Shown here: positions 1 through 21,300 of the stretch, piece after piece
Position numbering within the stretch: position 1 is the first letter of the stretch
How the letters are laid out: every line of letters starts with the position of its first letter
Source of the DNA: Vanilla planifolia
Lineage: Eukaryota; Streptophyta; Magnoliopsida; Asparagales; Orchidaceae
Direction of reading: 5' to 3'
Length of the DNA stretch: 64,000 nt
Assembly: GCA_023846275.1 (NCBI GenBank)
Contig: CM043877.1
Coordinates: forward strand, 14,739,107 to 14,803,106
Made by a program: the position numbers and the translations under genes
The notes under the pieces: model-generated
Told to the model about the DNA's origin: nothing
Databases searched by the model: none
What the model saw: the letters and a program-made list of their open reading frames with translations, nothing else

Positions 1-329
1 TTCGTCTTTTTCTTTAGCATATTGTGCCACATTATTTCATTCTTTTTATTTTAGTTCCATACCATAGTGTTTCTTCCTTTTTATGCCACAAGCAATATAT
101 ACAACAATTGAAATACTATGACAGTAAAAAAACATGTAAAAACTCAATAATGTGCTACATCACAGGGTTAGGAACTTATCTACCTAAATTTGCTGTACCA
201 ACCGTCTTACTCACTTCTGATTCTTCTTGATGTCCTACAAGCCCGTAAAATACAAAAATAATTAATTTAAATATGCTTATTAGTCAAAAATTGCTTTCTA
301 AAAGCTTTCCTAAACACACCCAAAAATAA
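1..329. other. AT-rich spacer, nothing recognised
   Basis: Low-complexity AT-rich sequence. Short open frames are present but have no protein-like features. No gene, RNA or repeat was recognised. Confidence 0.5.
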
Positions 330-960
330 ATCCCAAAAGGCGCTGGACCGGCCGCGCCCTCGCTGGACCGGCCGCGCTGGATTTTTTTTTCCAAAATTCC
401 TACGCGGTTGCTGAACCGCGCTCGGCCCGCTGCGCGCTGGACCGCCCGGCTTCAACAGTGCAAACCCGGTCCAACTGAACCGGTTCCTATTCTTCTCCCG
501 TGCGTCCGGCGAAAACAGAACCTTTCGCCGGCGCTGGATCGGCCGTTTCAAGCGCTGAATCTGTCGAATCCGGCTCGGCTTCCTCCTCTCGGTCTCCCCC
601 GCTCACCGGAAAGCTTTACACTACTCCGACGACAAAAAAATTATTTCTTACCTTACGAAAACCTTCGCCGTTTGTCACTGTTGCGTGCCGGAACTTATGG
701 AAATCCTCGCCGGCCATCACCGTCGCGTGCCAATGCTCATGGAATCTTCGTTGGATGTTAATGTAGCGTGCCGAAACTTCTCTAAGGTTTTCCGAAATCT
801 CGCCGTCGCACTCTAGCAACCTCTTCGCGCCGTTTTTCGCAAAAGTGCTTTTCTGAACGCAGCTTTTATAGCCGCGGTCAAAACCGATAAGCCTCGTGAA
901 CCGTGTTTTTGCAGCAAACCCCCTCTAAATTTTATATTGGCAAATATATCCTCCGCCAAT
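330..960 (-). other. GC-rich island, possible promoter/LTR-like or captured fragment
   Basis: This block is sharply GC-richer than its surroundings. A GC-rich decamer-scale motif (ctggaccggccgcgc) is nearly repeated at about 343 and 363. On the minus strand a TATA box (tataaaag, complement of 863-870) lies about 45 bases upstream of an open frame running from 819 to 616. That frame contains a 14-residue periodic pattern produced by the 42-bp repeat listed separately. The arrangement could be the promoter end of an old LTR-type element or a captured gene 5' end. I recognise no protein family and assign no function. Confidence 0.3.
634..810 (-). repeat. Degenerate 42-bp minisatellite with open frame
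   Basis: The word gcgtgcc recurs at 683, 725 and 766, a spacing of 42 and 41 bases, with similar flanking text (tatggaaatcctcgccgg, catggaatcttcg). An earlier, weaker unit lies at about 640. Because 42 is a multiple of three, the minus strand stays open and encodes a 14-residue repeat of the form HATV..GE.F.K.R. It may be chance translation of a minisatellite or part of a repeat protein. Confidence 0.5.
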
Positions 961-1139
961 CGGATTTGAACTAAGCCGACATTTAAAAATTACAGATCTA
1001 TCCTCTACGTTACAAATTTATCCGAAATCTTCAAAAATTTATAATTTATTCATTAGAGCTTTGAAAATTACAAATTAAACATCGTTGGATTCGTCTCACA
1101 GAGCTCTTTCGTTTAAGCAAATAAAATAAAATAACATAC

Positions 1140-1600
1140 GAAACACTGAGGCTGTTACAATTATAGCACCCACTCCTCGTAGACTCCTCTCGTAACGTAG
1201 AGGTATCATGTTCTAGGCCTTCGCTTTTGTCTCCATTAGTGAAGGGTCTTCAGCGCCTTGGCTGGACGAGCATCCATGGTCCAAGGCCCTCCTTCACTGA
1301 ACTATCCTCCTCGATATAACGATGAAATATGTTCAACTTGTCATGCACACGAGCAGCCTCCCCATGCACAGCCATCCGCTTGGTGGGGTCAACAGCATGA
1401 GTCGTGCATTTTCGCGGACGCGGTAGCGTGCACAGCAGCAACAAACGTTGTGTTCATAGACGATGGCGTTGCCACAAAAATGCGTAGGGCAGATGCGCCA
1501 AATCAGATGCCGGGGGCCGTTGCACCGCCATATGTGTTGCCATGCAGAGAGTCACGCACAAGCACGACCACCATAGGTTCAGTCACAATAGTAGATCTTC
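1140..1600 (-). mobile_element. L1-type LINE, internal ORF1 fragment
   Basis: The minus strand encodes the signature EGLGPWMLVQPRR followed by a decayed continuation (FTNGDKSEGLEHD), matching the C-terminal part of ORF1 in the two LINE copies near 59.5 and 61.9 kb. At its other end, the text ccaccataggttcagtcaca at about 1570 matches 59870. Only this internal ORF1 part is present, with no endonuclease or reverse transcriptase nearby. It is more diverged than the copies at the right end and contains in-frame stops. It is best read as an old truncated insertion of the same family. Confidence 0.8.
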
Positions 1601-3857
1601 TATTATATCATTTAACATCGAATCATAATAAATGCCCCTATCTATAAGAATATCATATCATATTTGTCTCATAATAGATCTCATCTCTAGGCTACTAAAT
1701 AACATAAGAAGTGCTTCATCACATATATCATATCTACATTATAACAAATAACATCTTTAGTAGATAAATCACACAATAAGCAACCCATTACATACCACAT
1801 TTACATCATCATAGATCTTGTATATAGTTACTAGATTATACAGTAAATAGCTCCTCATATATCATATTTATATAATAACAGATCTTATCTCTAGTTGTTA
1901 GATCATACAATAAATAATTCATCATATATCATATTTGCATCATTAGTATAACTAAATTAACAAATTATTTGACATCTTTATTTTTATTTCTTATCATATA
2001 GTATATAATAATAATACAGAATATGGTAAAAAAAATAATATTATGCCTTAATATTAAATACTAAATAAGTATTATAATTATCATATTTATATTATAATTA
2101 TTTAAAATTCACCTATCTAGTCTCATTGAGAAAATTCATGCATTAACTTTTCTTTTTCTTGAGATACTTATAAATGAGTAATTATGCACCTAAATAAAAA
2201 TGATTAAAATTATATTATTATTTAACTTAAATATATGAATTTAATGTTACATTCTAAAACTTTATCTCTAATTCAATTGAATAATTCTACTAATGACCTT
2301 GAACTATTTTGCAAAAAACAAAACCTTCAAACTTCCTCTTTTTATAGCAAAAAGTTTCAAACATTCTTTGACAACCTTTAAGCATTACTTAGTTGCTTCT
2401 TAAATGCATTAAAGGTAAAAAAGGATACATAATAGTTCATTAATTCTCTCTTACTTATATCCAAAATTGTAAACACAAGGTTAAATCGCAATTGCTAAAG
2501 CTTGAGTTTATGAAAAACAACTCTTTCCCATCTTGATTTGAATGCAAAATATTAAAAATCAATTCCTTTCATCTCCTTCCAAATTAATAAGATGAAGTTA
2601 AGTGAGAAATCGATGCCAATCATCGCATTTCCTATTTTCTAATGACTTATTTGAGGTCGTGTTCTTCCCATTGAATTAAAGAGGAATGAAATAGCAAATA
2701 ACAGCTCTTGCGTCTCCACTCTGAGGCATAAAACTCCATAAGTAAGCTCGTAATTACGCGACAAGGATCGAAAGCGAGGAAGGTCGACCGCATGCGTAAC
2801 AGTGAAAAGGAGAGACGATGAAGCAATGAAAAGGGAGAAAATTAGCTTTCTTAATTTCCACTTAATTATATATTTTAATATTTAATAAGTAAATTATATG
2901 TATTACTAATTATTTTTAATAAAATTGTATTAAATCCAAACAAACTTAAATTGCAACGTAATCGATGTTGATAGGCCTCTCTCGATGAGCTCGATCTAAT
3001 GATATTTTCAGTTTTTAAAACTAACATATTTGATAAATATAGATTTTATAAGAAAATACTAAAAATTATTATTTTAATCAACTTTATAAAAAAAATCAAA
3101 ATCTTGCTCCCATTTTTTTCAAACTACTTACTCTTTCTTTGTTTGCTCTCCTTCTTCTCCTTCATAACATCTATATAGTGTAGCACTTCTTGAAGCTCCT
3201 TTGATACAAATAAAATCAATCCCTTCTTCTTTTTTAGTTTTTTATATTTCTCTTGTGACTTTCGAACTCTTTTTCATTCTACAAGTAAGCCAACAACTTC
3301 AAACTCTTATACATATGTAGCTTCACGCAATAAACCATGCAAATCTTCAAAATATCAAGACAATTTAATTTAATCACAAATTAGCTATAATATAATTTAA
3401 TTTTTATTTTATTTTTTTGAACTTTAAAAGCTCACAATAAGTTATCTATAGTTTAAAAAATTACAAAACAAGTACAAATAAAATTTTCTCTATATATTTT
3501 ATCCAATTATATGCCCAAATTTTCTTTTTTATCCCAATATATCAACTTCTCAAAATACAATTTTATCATCTCAAATTCAAATATTGATAAATTAATGTAT
3601 ATAATTCCTCAAAATACAACTATTTTATCATCTAATTTTCAATAACACTCATAACAATACACTTTTTAAGTAATGAACTTAGTTCTATTTTTATAATTAT
3701 TATTATTTTTATTTCGATATTTTTATTTTATTTTAAACATCGTATTTTTATCGTAATTTGTTAAATATTATTTTTATTACAATTTTTATTTCAACACTTA
3801 AAAGCTTTATTGTATTTTTTTTTTGAGCCATTTTATTCCCAACAACTACCGAAACAA
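1601..3857. other. AT-rich intergenic region upstream of RPS3A
   Basis: Very AT-rich sequence with scattered short repeats of the catatcatattt type around 1640-1950. No open frame of interest, RNA gene or recognisable transposon end was found. Confidence 0.5.
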
Positions 3858-3950
3858 AATGGGCTTTAATATTCTACAAAAGCAGTTCTAAAAGCGGCGT
3901 ATAAAAGTGCTGCCGATCTTCCACTCCGCTCGCTCATCGAAAACCCTACG
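3858..3950 (+). promoter_or_regulatory. RPS3A core promoter: site II, TATA box, telo-box
   Basis: Three elements line up ahead of the RPS3A start codon. A site II motif (TGGGCT) lies at 3860-3865, a TATA box (tataaaa) at 3900-3906, and a telo-box (AAACCCTA) at 3941-3948. The ATG follows at 3978. Site II plus telo-box is the combination known for plant ribosomal-protein promoters, where it supports coordinated expression in growing tissue. The telo-box probably lies near the transcription start or in the short leader, which I infer from its distance to the TATA box. Confidence 0.8.
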
Positions 3951-3977
3951 TTGTGGTGACGCCGGCGCCGCTGCGAC

Positions 3978-12832
<8,855 letters not shown>

Positions 12833-14900
12833 TTTCTATCCGATCTTTAGTTAAGAAATGATCTCATTTTAGATGTCCTTTTTTATGAGGTTGTTATGTT
12901 ATGTGCTTGCAAACTTTGTTACTCTTTTGATAGTCACTTTGTGATGTCTTTCGAAACTTATCGAGAAGCTTTCTTTGTAGACAATACCAATGCTAAATGT
13001 CCCCGCAGTTCATTTGTTTCTCCTTTTTCGTGTTGTTTCTTTGTTAATATCAACTTGTTGTCTTTGTACCAAATATTATTATGTATAACAAATCAGGCTT
13101 CAATGTTGCATTCACCATGGAATTTGGAGAATAATTAATTACTCTCCAAATCATCATTGTTTTACTCATCAACACACTTGTTCTTCTTTCCTAATGTGAT
13201 GTATTTCTTCCTTTGTTTATTAGTTCTTCTTTCTATCCTTCTGCTTTTGACTGCATGCATTTTGCATTATAACCTGGAAATTCTTCAGCTTTATGTAATA
13301 ACAGAGCTTCCTCATTGTTGCATATTTTTTGCATAAACTGTGCATTTTTAAGTTCATCAAGTATTTATAATAATGTATTTTAGTTTTATTTTATTCTATA
13401 ACTTAACGAATATTTTTGTTGCTATATGTTTGTATGATTTATTATTTCAATGGCTTTTTGTATGGTCAGTACTTATTTGATTTCATAGCAAGTAATGGGT
13501 CAAATCACGAGCAATGTCATAATATGTTTTATTGTGTCTCTTAATGAGTTATTTGAGCAATTAGATGACCCATCTTATCTGCCACGCGGCAAATTCGCGA
13601 CGGTTAGCGTAGTTATACGTTTTGGAGTAGAGTTAGCATCAGTTCAGTACGACGTACAAATGACGAATAGGATTTTCCAACAACTATTGGGCTGAGTCAG
13701 GAGGGAAGCAATCATGACTAGCAACGTGTTAGCTGAGTCAGCAGTTGTGTTTAATTAAATAAATAAATATTTTTTGTGCTAGAAAATGTTTTTTAATTTA
13801 TCCTTATTCAATTTTTTTTATTAAAGGAATATTTAACTTTATTATTTTTTTGGATTCATTAATCCTTTAATTAATGTGCAACTGATGCTGTAAGCCATGG
13901 ATGGTCGAGCGGTTTGTAGGATAAGGCTGGTTTGCTTGGCTAGGATTTTTTTTTGGAATATGACGTCATTTTGAGGATGTCTTCTCGACTTAGGTGTTGG
14001 CTTCTTATGAGATTTTTTTGCTTGAATTTTAGCAAATTTTTTATATGATTGTGTATATTTATTTTACTTTTTAATCTTAAAAATTAAAAATATTTTAATC
14101 CCAAAAATGACATTTTAGAAAATGGATGCCACTCAAATTTGAGATATTTCTAGGTGATCTCAATTATTAAAAAATATTTATTGATAATACTAAATTAAAT
14201 AGTAAAAATATTAATATTACTTAGATATTATTAACATATAAATAATATTGTTATCTAAATAGAAATCAACTAAACATCCCTTTGAATAATTTCAAGCATA
14301 AAATAATAAAATATAATCGAGCAACTTAGTAGGTTCACATTTATTTGCAAATAAACTTCTCAATATACATGTTTAAATATGTATTTTTTTGAATAAAAAA
14401 ACTAAAAAGAGGAATTAACCTCTTCTAATCTTATTGGTTTATAAAAAAAATTAATATATAATAACACTCTTATCAAACAATTCTAAAAAGTATAGTTTGG
14501 AATATGTGATTTATCGATAATATTTAACAATAATATTTTTAAAATTTGCTTGGCTATTCAATAGTTGTAGTATATGCAATTTCATTATAATATTCTACAT
14601 TTATAATAAACTCTTATGGCTAAAGGATGCATTGGCACAATATTAATGGTTGAAAATAGAGTTTTAAAATTCTTTATTTTAAATAAATATTTTTTTATTA
14701 AATATTACTACATGCAATCGCTTATTAAAAGTTGAAATAAAAAAAAATTCCATTAAAAATGATTAGTGTAACTAAAAAATGTTATTATTAGCAAACAATA
14801 TATATATATATATATTTGTTATTTATTTATTTGTATCTATATATATGCGTAAAGAAATTTGCTCTCGTTTCATGCCGGGCATATTCCGCAGTAGCTGTTG
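12833..14900. other. RPS3A 3' region and spacer to PEPC
   Basis: The first few hundred bases should be the RPS3A 3' UTR; no unambiguous poly(A) signal was picked. A 180-base patch at about 13560-13740 is GC-richer and ends with twice-repeated gctgagtcag words (13692 and 13732), but no family was recognised. The rest is AT-rich, with a short (AT)n at about 14797-14815. Confidence 0.5.
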
Positions 14901-14920
14901 CTCAGGGAGGGAGAGAGTGA

Positions 14921-14923
<3 letters not shown>

Positions 14924-14963
<40 letters not shown>

Positions 14964-14985
14964 CTCGATTTTTCTCTCTCTATAA
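14924..14985 (+). promoter_or_regulatory. PEPC promoter: (GA)n tract and TATA box
   Basis: A purine (GA)n tract runs from about 14924 to 14955, followed by a CT-rich stretch and a TATA box (tataaat) at 14979-14985. The ATG lies about 400 bases downstream, leaving room for a long leader. GA/CT repeats near plant core promoters are known binding sites for BBR/BPC proteins; whether this one acts that way is inferred. Confidence 0.6.
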
Positions 14986-15387
14986 ATCGAACAAAAACCG
15001 GCCTTTCCATCAACGAAGTGCGAGTTTCGTCTCAAGCTTTGCTTGTCATCCCTGTGGGTTTCTGCCTTAACTTGGTTTTCAATGGATTCACGAGCTTCTC
15101 GTTAATACTCTTTTTTTTCTCTCTTGAGGAAGGCAGGATTCTCCTCGACGGTGGGGCCGAAAGGAGGAGGGAAGGGAAATCGAGGTTTTCTTTCAGCTTG
15201 GTCTCGTGAGTTTGCAGATTTCGTGTGGTTGAAGTCGTTGGGTGTTAAAAAGCCCGCCTTTTTTTGTGCATCTAATATTCTGATATACGCTTTATAACGG
15301 GATCTAGGCCGTTGCGTATCTAGAGAGAGCTGGGCGTGGTGAGGAAAGAGACTGAGAAGTGAATTCTGCGCTGAGTAGGAAAGAAAC

Positions 15388-18300
15388 ATGTCGAAGGGGT
15401 CGGTGGAGAAGTTCCCGTCGATAGACGCGCAGTTGCGGCTGCTTGCACCGGCCAAAGTGTCGGAGGATGACAAGCTTGTGGAGTACGTTGCGCTGCTTCT
15501 TGATCGCTTCCTTGATATACTTCAGGATTTGCATGGAGAGGTCGTCAGGGAGACGGTAACGTCTTTCTTTGCCTTTTTTTAGCTAATGAAAAACGGACCT
15601 TTTTTTTTTTCGCATGCGTGCTTGATTCTTGAGCGAAGATAAAAAGTGTATTTTTTGGCTGAAATATCAGCTGATGAAGCTAAAATTTTTAATTTTGACC
15701 GAGCGACATGGAATTTAAAAGTTTTTGTGTGGTTTAACTACCAAATCTGCGTACTGATATGTTGAATTGACAAATTAATCATTGAATGGACGAACCCGTT
15801 TACTTAATTATGTTGCTTTGAGGAAAGTGAAAAGCAGTAATATTTTAAATCTTATGTTGTTAGGTGCAAGAATTATATGAACTTTCTGCTGAGTACGAGA
15901 GCAAGCATGATCCCAAAAAGTTGGATGAACTTGGGAATTTGCTGATAAGCTTAGATCCAGGGAACTCAATAGTGATTGCCAGCTCGTTTTCTCATATGCT
16001 TAACCTGGCAAACTTGGCAGAGGAGGTTCAGATAGCATTTCGCAGGAGGATAAAACTCAAGAAGGGAGACTTTGCAGATGAAGCCTCTGCCACAACAGAA
16101 TCCGACTTCGAAGAAACCCTCAAGCGGCTTGTTGGAAAGCTTAAAAAGACCCCGCAGGAGATTTTTGATGCTCTTAAAAACCAAACGGTTGACTTGGTTC
16201 TTACTGCACATCCAACTCAATCAGTTAGGAGATCTCTACTTCAGAAGCATGGGAGGTGTGTTGATTTGTGTTTTGACTTAGTTTGCCTTTTTCTACATTA
16301 AATAAGTTTTCCTTTTTCTGCATTAAGCAATATGGTTAATTTTCTTTTGAAGTTTCAAAGATTGTGATCCATTGAACAGCTAGCATGATGGAATAAAATG
16401 GCTTTAGAATTTGAAATGATCATTATGCCATTAAGATGTACTGAATGCTTTAGAATTCCTATCTAGTTGTTTATATGCATTGATGATTGTTAACTCCTTT
16501 TCTTTTTCTTCCATTTTTTCTCAAGGCACAGTTTATGGAAGCAATCCTAGGAACTAAAAAAATTTGAAGGACCAGTTAGTAATTATCATACATTTCAATT
16601 AGCTAATTGTCCTTAACTTCAATTCTTGAGGTAAAAAAAATTCCAAGATGTTTCGTCTGTGTTGATGTTTTGGGCTTCATTTGGATTATTATCCTATTAT
16701 TGCATCAAGGAATATTATGCTATTATTGCATTAAGTTATGTATATGACTTAAAGTTGCTGCTGTTGTGGAAAAGTTGTTCAATTAGCACATTTGCCATGA
16801 ATGCAAACCCTTTTAGGGGTTGCATGTACACTAAAAGGCTTTATGTTAGCATTTCTTGCCCAAAATAAAACTATGATACGTGTTTTTGGAAATAAAATGA
16901 ACAAGATAAGCATTACCAATTAAAATCTCACAATAATATATTCTTGTCTACTATATACGTTGTTTGACCAATTTTCATTCACTTTTTTCATTGAAATGAT
17001 TCATGTTTCCTAAAAAATTTAAATTTCAGATGGTCAATAGCTTAATGCAACCCTGTAAAATCACCAACTCAAGTAGCACATTTGTCCTGGCAATCTTGTA
17101 TTGTAGTTCGAGTATAACAGATTTCTTAAAGTGTTTTTTCCTAGAATTCTCTCGTGCTTGTACTTTTTGTGGTGCTGTTCCATGATGGTAAATAGTCATC
17201 TCTTTATGCATTGGTTATGATATATTTTGTCTCCTTTCAGTTGAATGAACCATAATTTCAATATTTTGTACCATCTATTTTGTGTCTTCTTTACAAATCC
17301 TTAATTCCTTTTTTAAAGTGCTTCATGTTGCATTAACTATATCTTATGTAAATCTTCTTATTTATATACTGTAATTTCTCTCTTATTTCTCTCGTACTAA
17401 TCCATGTGTGTTCTTTTATGGCATCTTCTAATTTTCATTTGTTAGCTTGTCATTTAAATTTCTGCTAGAAAAAATTTAATTGCTATTTTATGAAGAAATG
17501 CCTTGAAAGAGTCTTTCTTGTTGTCTTAGTAATTAGACATTCAATTGTAGCTTTTTGATTTAATTCAAACCTCCAAATACACTTACTATTATGTGTTGAT
17601 TAGGTGGTGTTATTTTAAATGAATTGGATCGGAGTTGCTTTTGGGAGATTGATTGCTTATGATAGTGTAAATTGGGTATTTTAATGATACTTAGTTGTGA
17701 CTTTAAAAGTTCTTGAAATGAATTTGACCTCAGGATAAGGAACTGCTTAACTCAGCTATATGCCAAAGACATTACACCTGATGACAAGCAGGAGCTTGAT
17801 GAAGCCTTACATAGAGAGGTGATACTTGCTTTTTAATAGTTATTTCTTCTTGCTAGTCTTGTGTAAGATTCTCATGGTCATTGCCTGCATTTTTTTATTA
17901 TTGAAATAATGAACTTTTGATAAACTATTGCCTGCATTCTTCAATAGTGGTTTCCATTGTCGAGTTTGTTTCATAGAGATGCAGTAGATTTTCTAATACC
18001 TATTGCACAATTGTATTTGTTAATTGGAAGATATTTAACACGGCCTGTTTAGCATGATTATTGCCTCAAAATTATAGGGTTTAAAAACAACCAAATGTTT
18101 TGGGCTCTTTTAATTTCGTATAAGAACCTTAGCATTTTTAATCTATGGTTCTATTGTACCATTGGTAGAAAAAAATTATTCTAAAATTGTTTCCTCTATC
18201 CATAGTAAGATGATTTGTCTAATGGATAATAAAAATATCATCTGTTAAAGATATGATTTAGGATAATAGTATTTTTTTGTATGAATATGAATACAATAGA

Positions 18301-21300
18301 ACAAAACTATGTCATTGAGATGGATAAAATATGATTAATATTATGAGTTAAATGAAGTCTCTTATATCCTTTTTCCTTATTATATTTGATATAAGATATA
18401 CCTTATACTTTGTAGGATTGGTGTGGTACTTTAAGAGATAATTATAAATAGGGGTTATTGTCTATGATTCTCATGGTGATTCCAAGCATACATTGGTGGA
18501 CCATCTCTAAAAGTGATTGTACAATGATAAACTTCAAATTAATGTGATTATATGTGAGGCTTGAGTGTCCAAAGGTTCTTCTAGTTTTTTTATGCAGAAT
18601 TATATTGCATTTCAAAATATGCTAATAAGTTGAACTTTGATTTATTTTACCTAATATTGTATTATCTTTTTTTTAATTATGCTTGTAGATTTCTAATAAA
18701 TAACGCTTTCATATAATTGGTAGTAGAAAAGTTTTAAAAGTGATTGTCCAATAATATATTTCAAGTAAATACAATAATACTTCAGTCTTGATTGTCGAAA
18801 GAGTACTTTTTTGTACAATGGAATACATTCTACATTAAAATGTGCTAATAAAAACTTTGGTTTATTTTACCCAATGTCTTATTGTCTCCTTTTTTAATTG
18901 TGCTTCTAAATTCATAATAACAATTTTCTTAGAGCTGTCATAAAAGACGTGCATGCAAAAATGCTAACTAGAAATGGATGCAATGAATAGGAAAGTTCAC
19001 ACTGTGAGAGATAAAGAAGTAAAAAAGGGCACTAAGATTTTCATGATTTTGCCTTTATTTTAGCTCTAAGTGAAAGGTGAGAGAAGATAGATCTATTATC
19101 AAAAAATCATTAAGGTGACGTATAAAAATACATGAAAAATCCCTTTATGTTTTTGAAATTTCAAAGTATACTCAAATCCTTAACATAAAAAGAAACAAAA
19201 CAAATTTCTATCTATTCATGATCACCAAATAGAGGTAATTCAAAGATAATAAAATGATATTTAAGTTAATGAAATGCTATTGATTTTAGCTTTTAAATCA
19301 ATGAGATTAAAATCTGCATTTAAGGAAGGGGATCATAAACGTCAAATCACTAACTCGATCAATTCAACGCATTCTCGATAATTCCCATGTAAAAATACTC
19401 CAAGAGCTGCATGACTTTCCTTTAAACATGTGAAGAGTTTAATAAGGGCCTTCATGAATAGTTATGTGCATTAGTTTAATTACTTGAGAAATTAACATTC
19501 AAAGGATTATCTCCATGCAAGTTAATTCCAAGTTATATTTAAAGACTTCAAAATATTTTGAAAATTAAATAGACCTAAATATGTTACGTTTGATGTAGCT
19601 AACCCAAAAATAATTATCTAAAAATTAATTTTGTTATCCTTACTCAATTCTTTTCACATGCTGAACTACTTAAATCAAATACCAAGACAAATATCAATAC
19701 GTATTATGTTTATAGTTTTTGCCTGATTATTTAGTTTACAATATCATTTGTGGTTGTTATCCTTTCTGTATTTTCATGAATTCATTTTGATATTGCTTGA
19801 GCTGCTCCATACAAGAATATAGTAATTCATTTTGATATTGTTTGAGCTACTCCACACAAGAATAAATCATTGCTTTATGGCTATTAACCATTTAGTTACC
19901 TCTTTTTACTTTATAGATTCAAGCGGCCTTTAGAACTGATGAAATAAGAAGAATTCCTCCTACACCACAAGATGAGATGCGGGCGGGTATGAGCTATTTC
20001 CACGAGACTATTTGGAAAGGTGTTCCTCAGTTCCTCCGTCGGGTTGACACAGCTTTGAAGAACTTGGGGATAAATGAGCGTCTTCCTTATAATGCGCCAC
20101 TTATTCAGTTTTCTTCTTGGATGGGTGGAGATCGTGATGGTAAGTGGGCTTAGTTAACTTGTAGATTTTTTTTCTTAAACAATGTCCTAGTTTAGTCAAA
20201 AGTGAAACAAAAGTGGTATATTTTATTAAGAGAGAATAGAAAATTTATGAAAAAACTGTGTTTTGATATAAAACACTAAAAAATGAAAGTTTTGTGTATT
20301 TTCTTTTATTTAAGGAGCAATATTATCAACTATCTATCTTTAATAACTATAATCTTGTGGTGGTCAATGTAGGTATGTATGATAAGTAGTTACTATAGTG
20401 AGATGTTAATAAAATTTATTAATCTTATATTTAGTGTTTACCTTTTACCCTTTTGGGTTAATAATCTATTTGAAGGTCTATCCATATCAAATTAAGCAAT
20501 CATGGCAAAATTTCTAAGTTTCTATTTATTGATTGCATGAGCATCAATTTTTCACAATATGAGCAAAGGAACTGCTCTATAGTTTCTCTTTCCTTCCCTC
20601 CCCACTCCTTTTCTCTATGTATGCTGATTTATATGCATATATGTGAATTGCACTGTCTTTTTTATTGTCCTTTGAGGTGAATAATCAATTTTGAGGTCTA
20701 CCACATCAAACCTGTGGTTCTGGAGAAAAGTTCTGACTTAAAATCATGGAACATCAATATGTCCTTTCCATTCTAGTGTAGAAGTTCATGACTCTTTACT
20801 CTACCTATAACTATGTAGATCACAATGCACGTGCTTATATGCTTTTCTTTTTGAAAAGGATAGTTAGTTGTTACAAATGTTCTTGTATCGAAGAGGAAAG
20901 GACACGAGAAGGGTTGGATTCAAATAATGATTTTATTGGAGTTTTATTCTACATTTTGTTAGAGATTGTTTCTATGATTCAAACAAGTGATCTCCTAAGT
21001 CATATGATAACAACTTCTACTATTATGCTAAAGCTCTACCTTATATGCATCTTTTCTATGTCAATTATATTTGATTAAAACATGAGATATATCCAAACAT
21101 ATAATATCTTGAATCGAAATAGTTAATCTTTTGCTTTGGATTGGGATTCTATCTATGCTGATATGCTGGGACCAGAAAGGTTTTCTTGGACTGTTGGTCA
21201 CTGTGTGATAGCCAGTTCAGACACCTATGGCAATTGTAAATTTTTATGGTAATATAACAAATGGTTTTTGCAGTTATAGATAAGTTTTATAAGTTAATTT

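Larger units (their letters stand above)
17819..19916 (+). other. PEPC intron 3 (2.1 kb) with two local duplications
   Basis: The donor is gag|gtgata and the acceptor tatag|attc. It holds two independent tandem duplications, listed separately, and otherwise AT-rich sequence with no gene. Confidence 0.85.

Noticed and set aside
14823-15035. Open frames over the (GA)n tract upstream of PEPC
   Set aside because: Ser/Leu or Arg/Glu runs are translations of the dinucleotide repeat.
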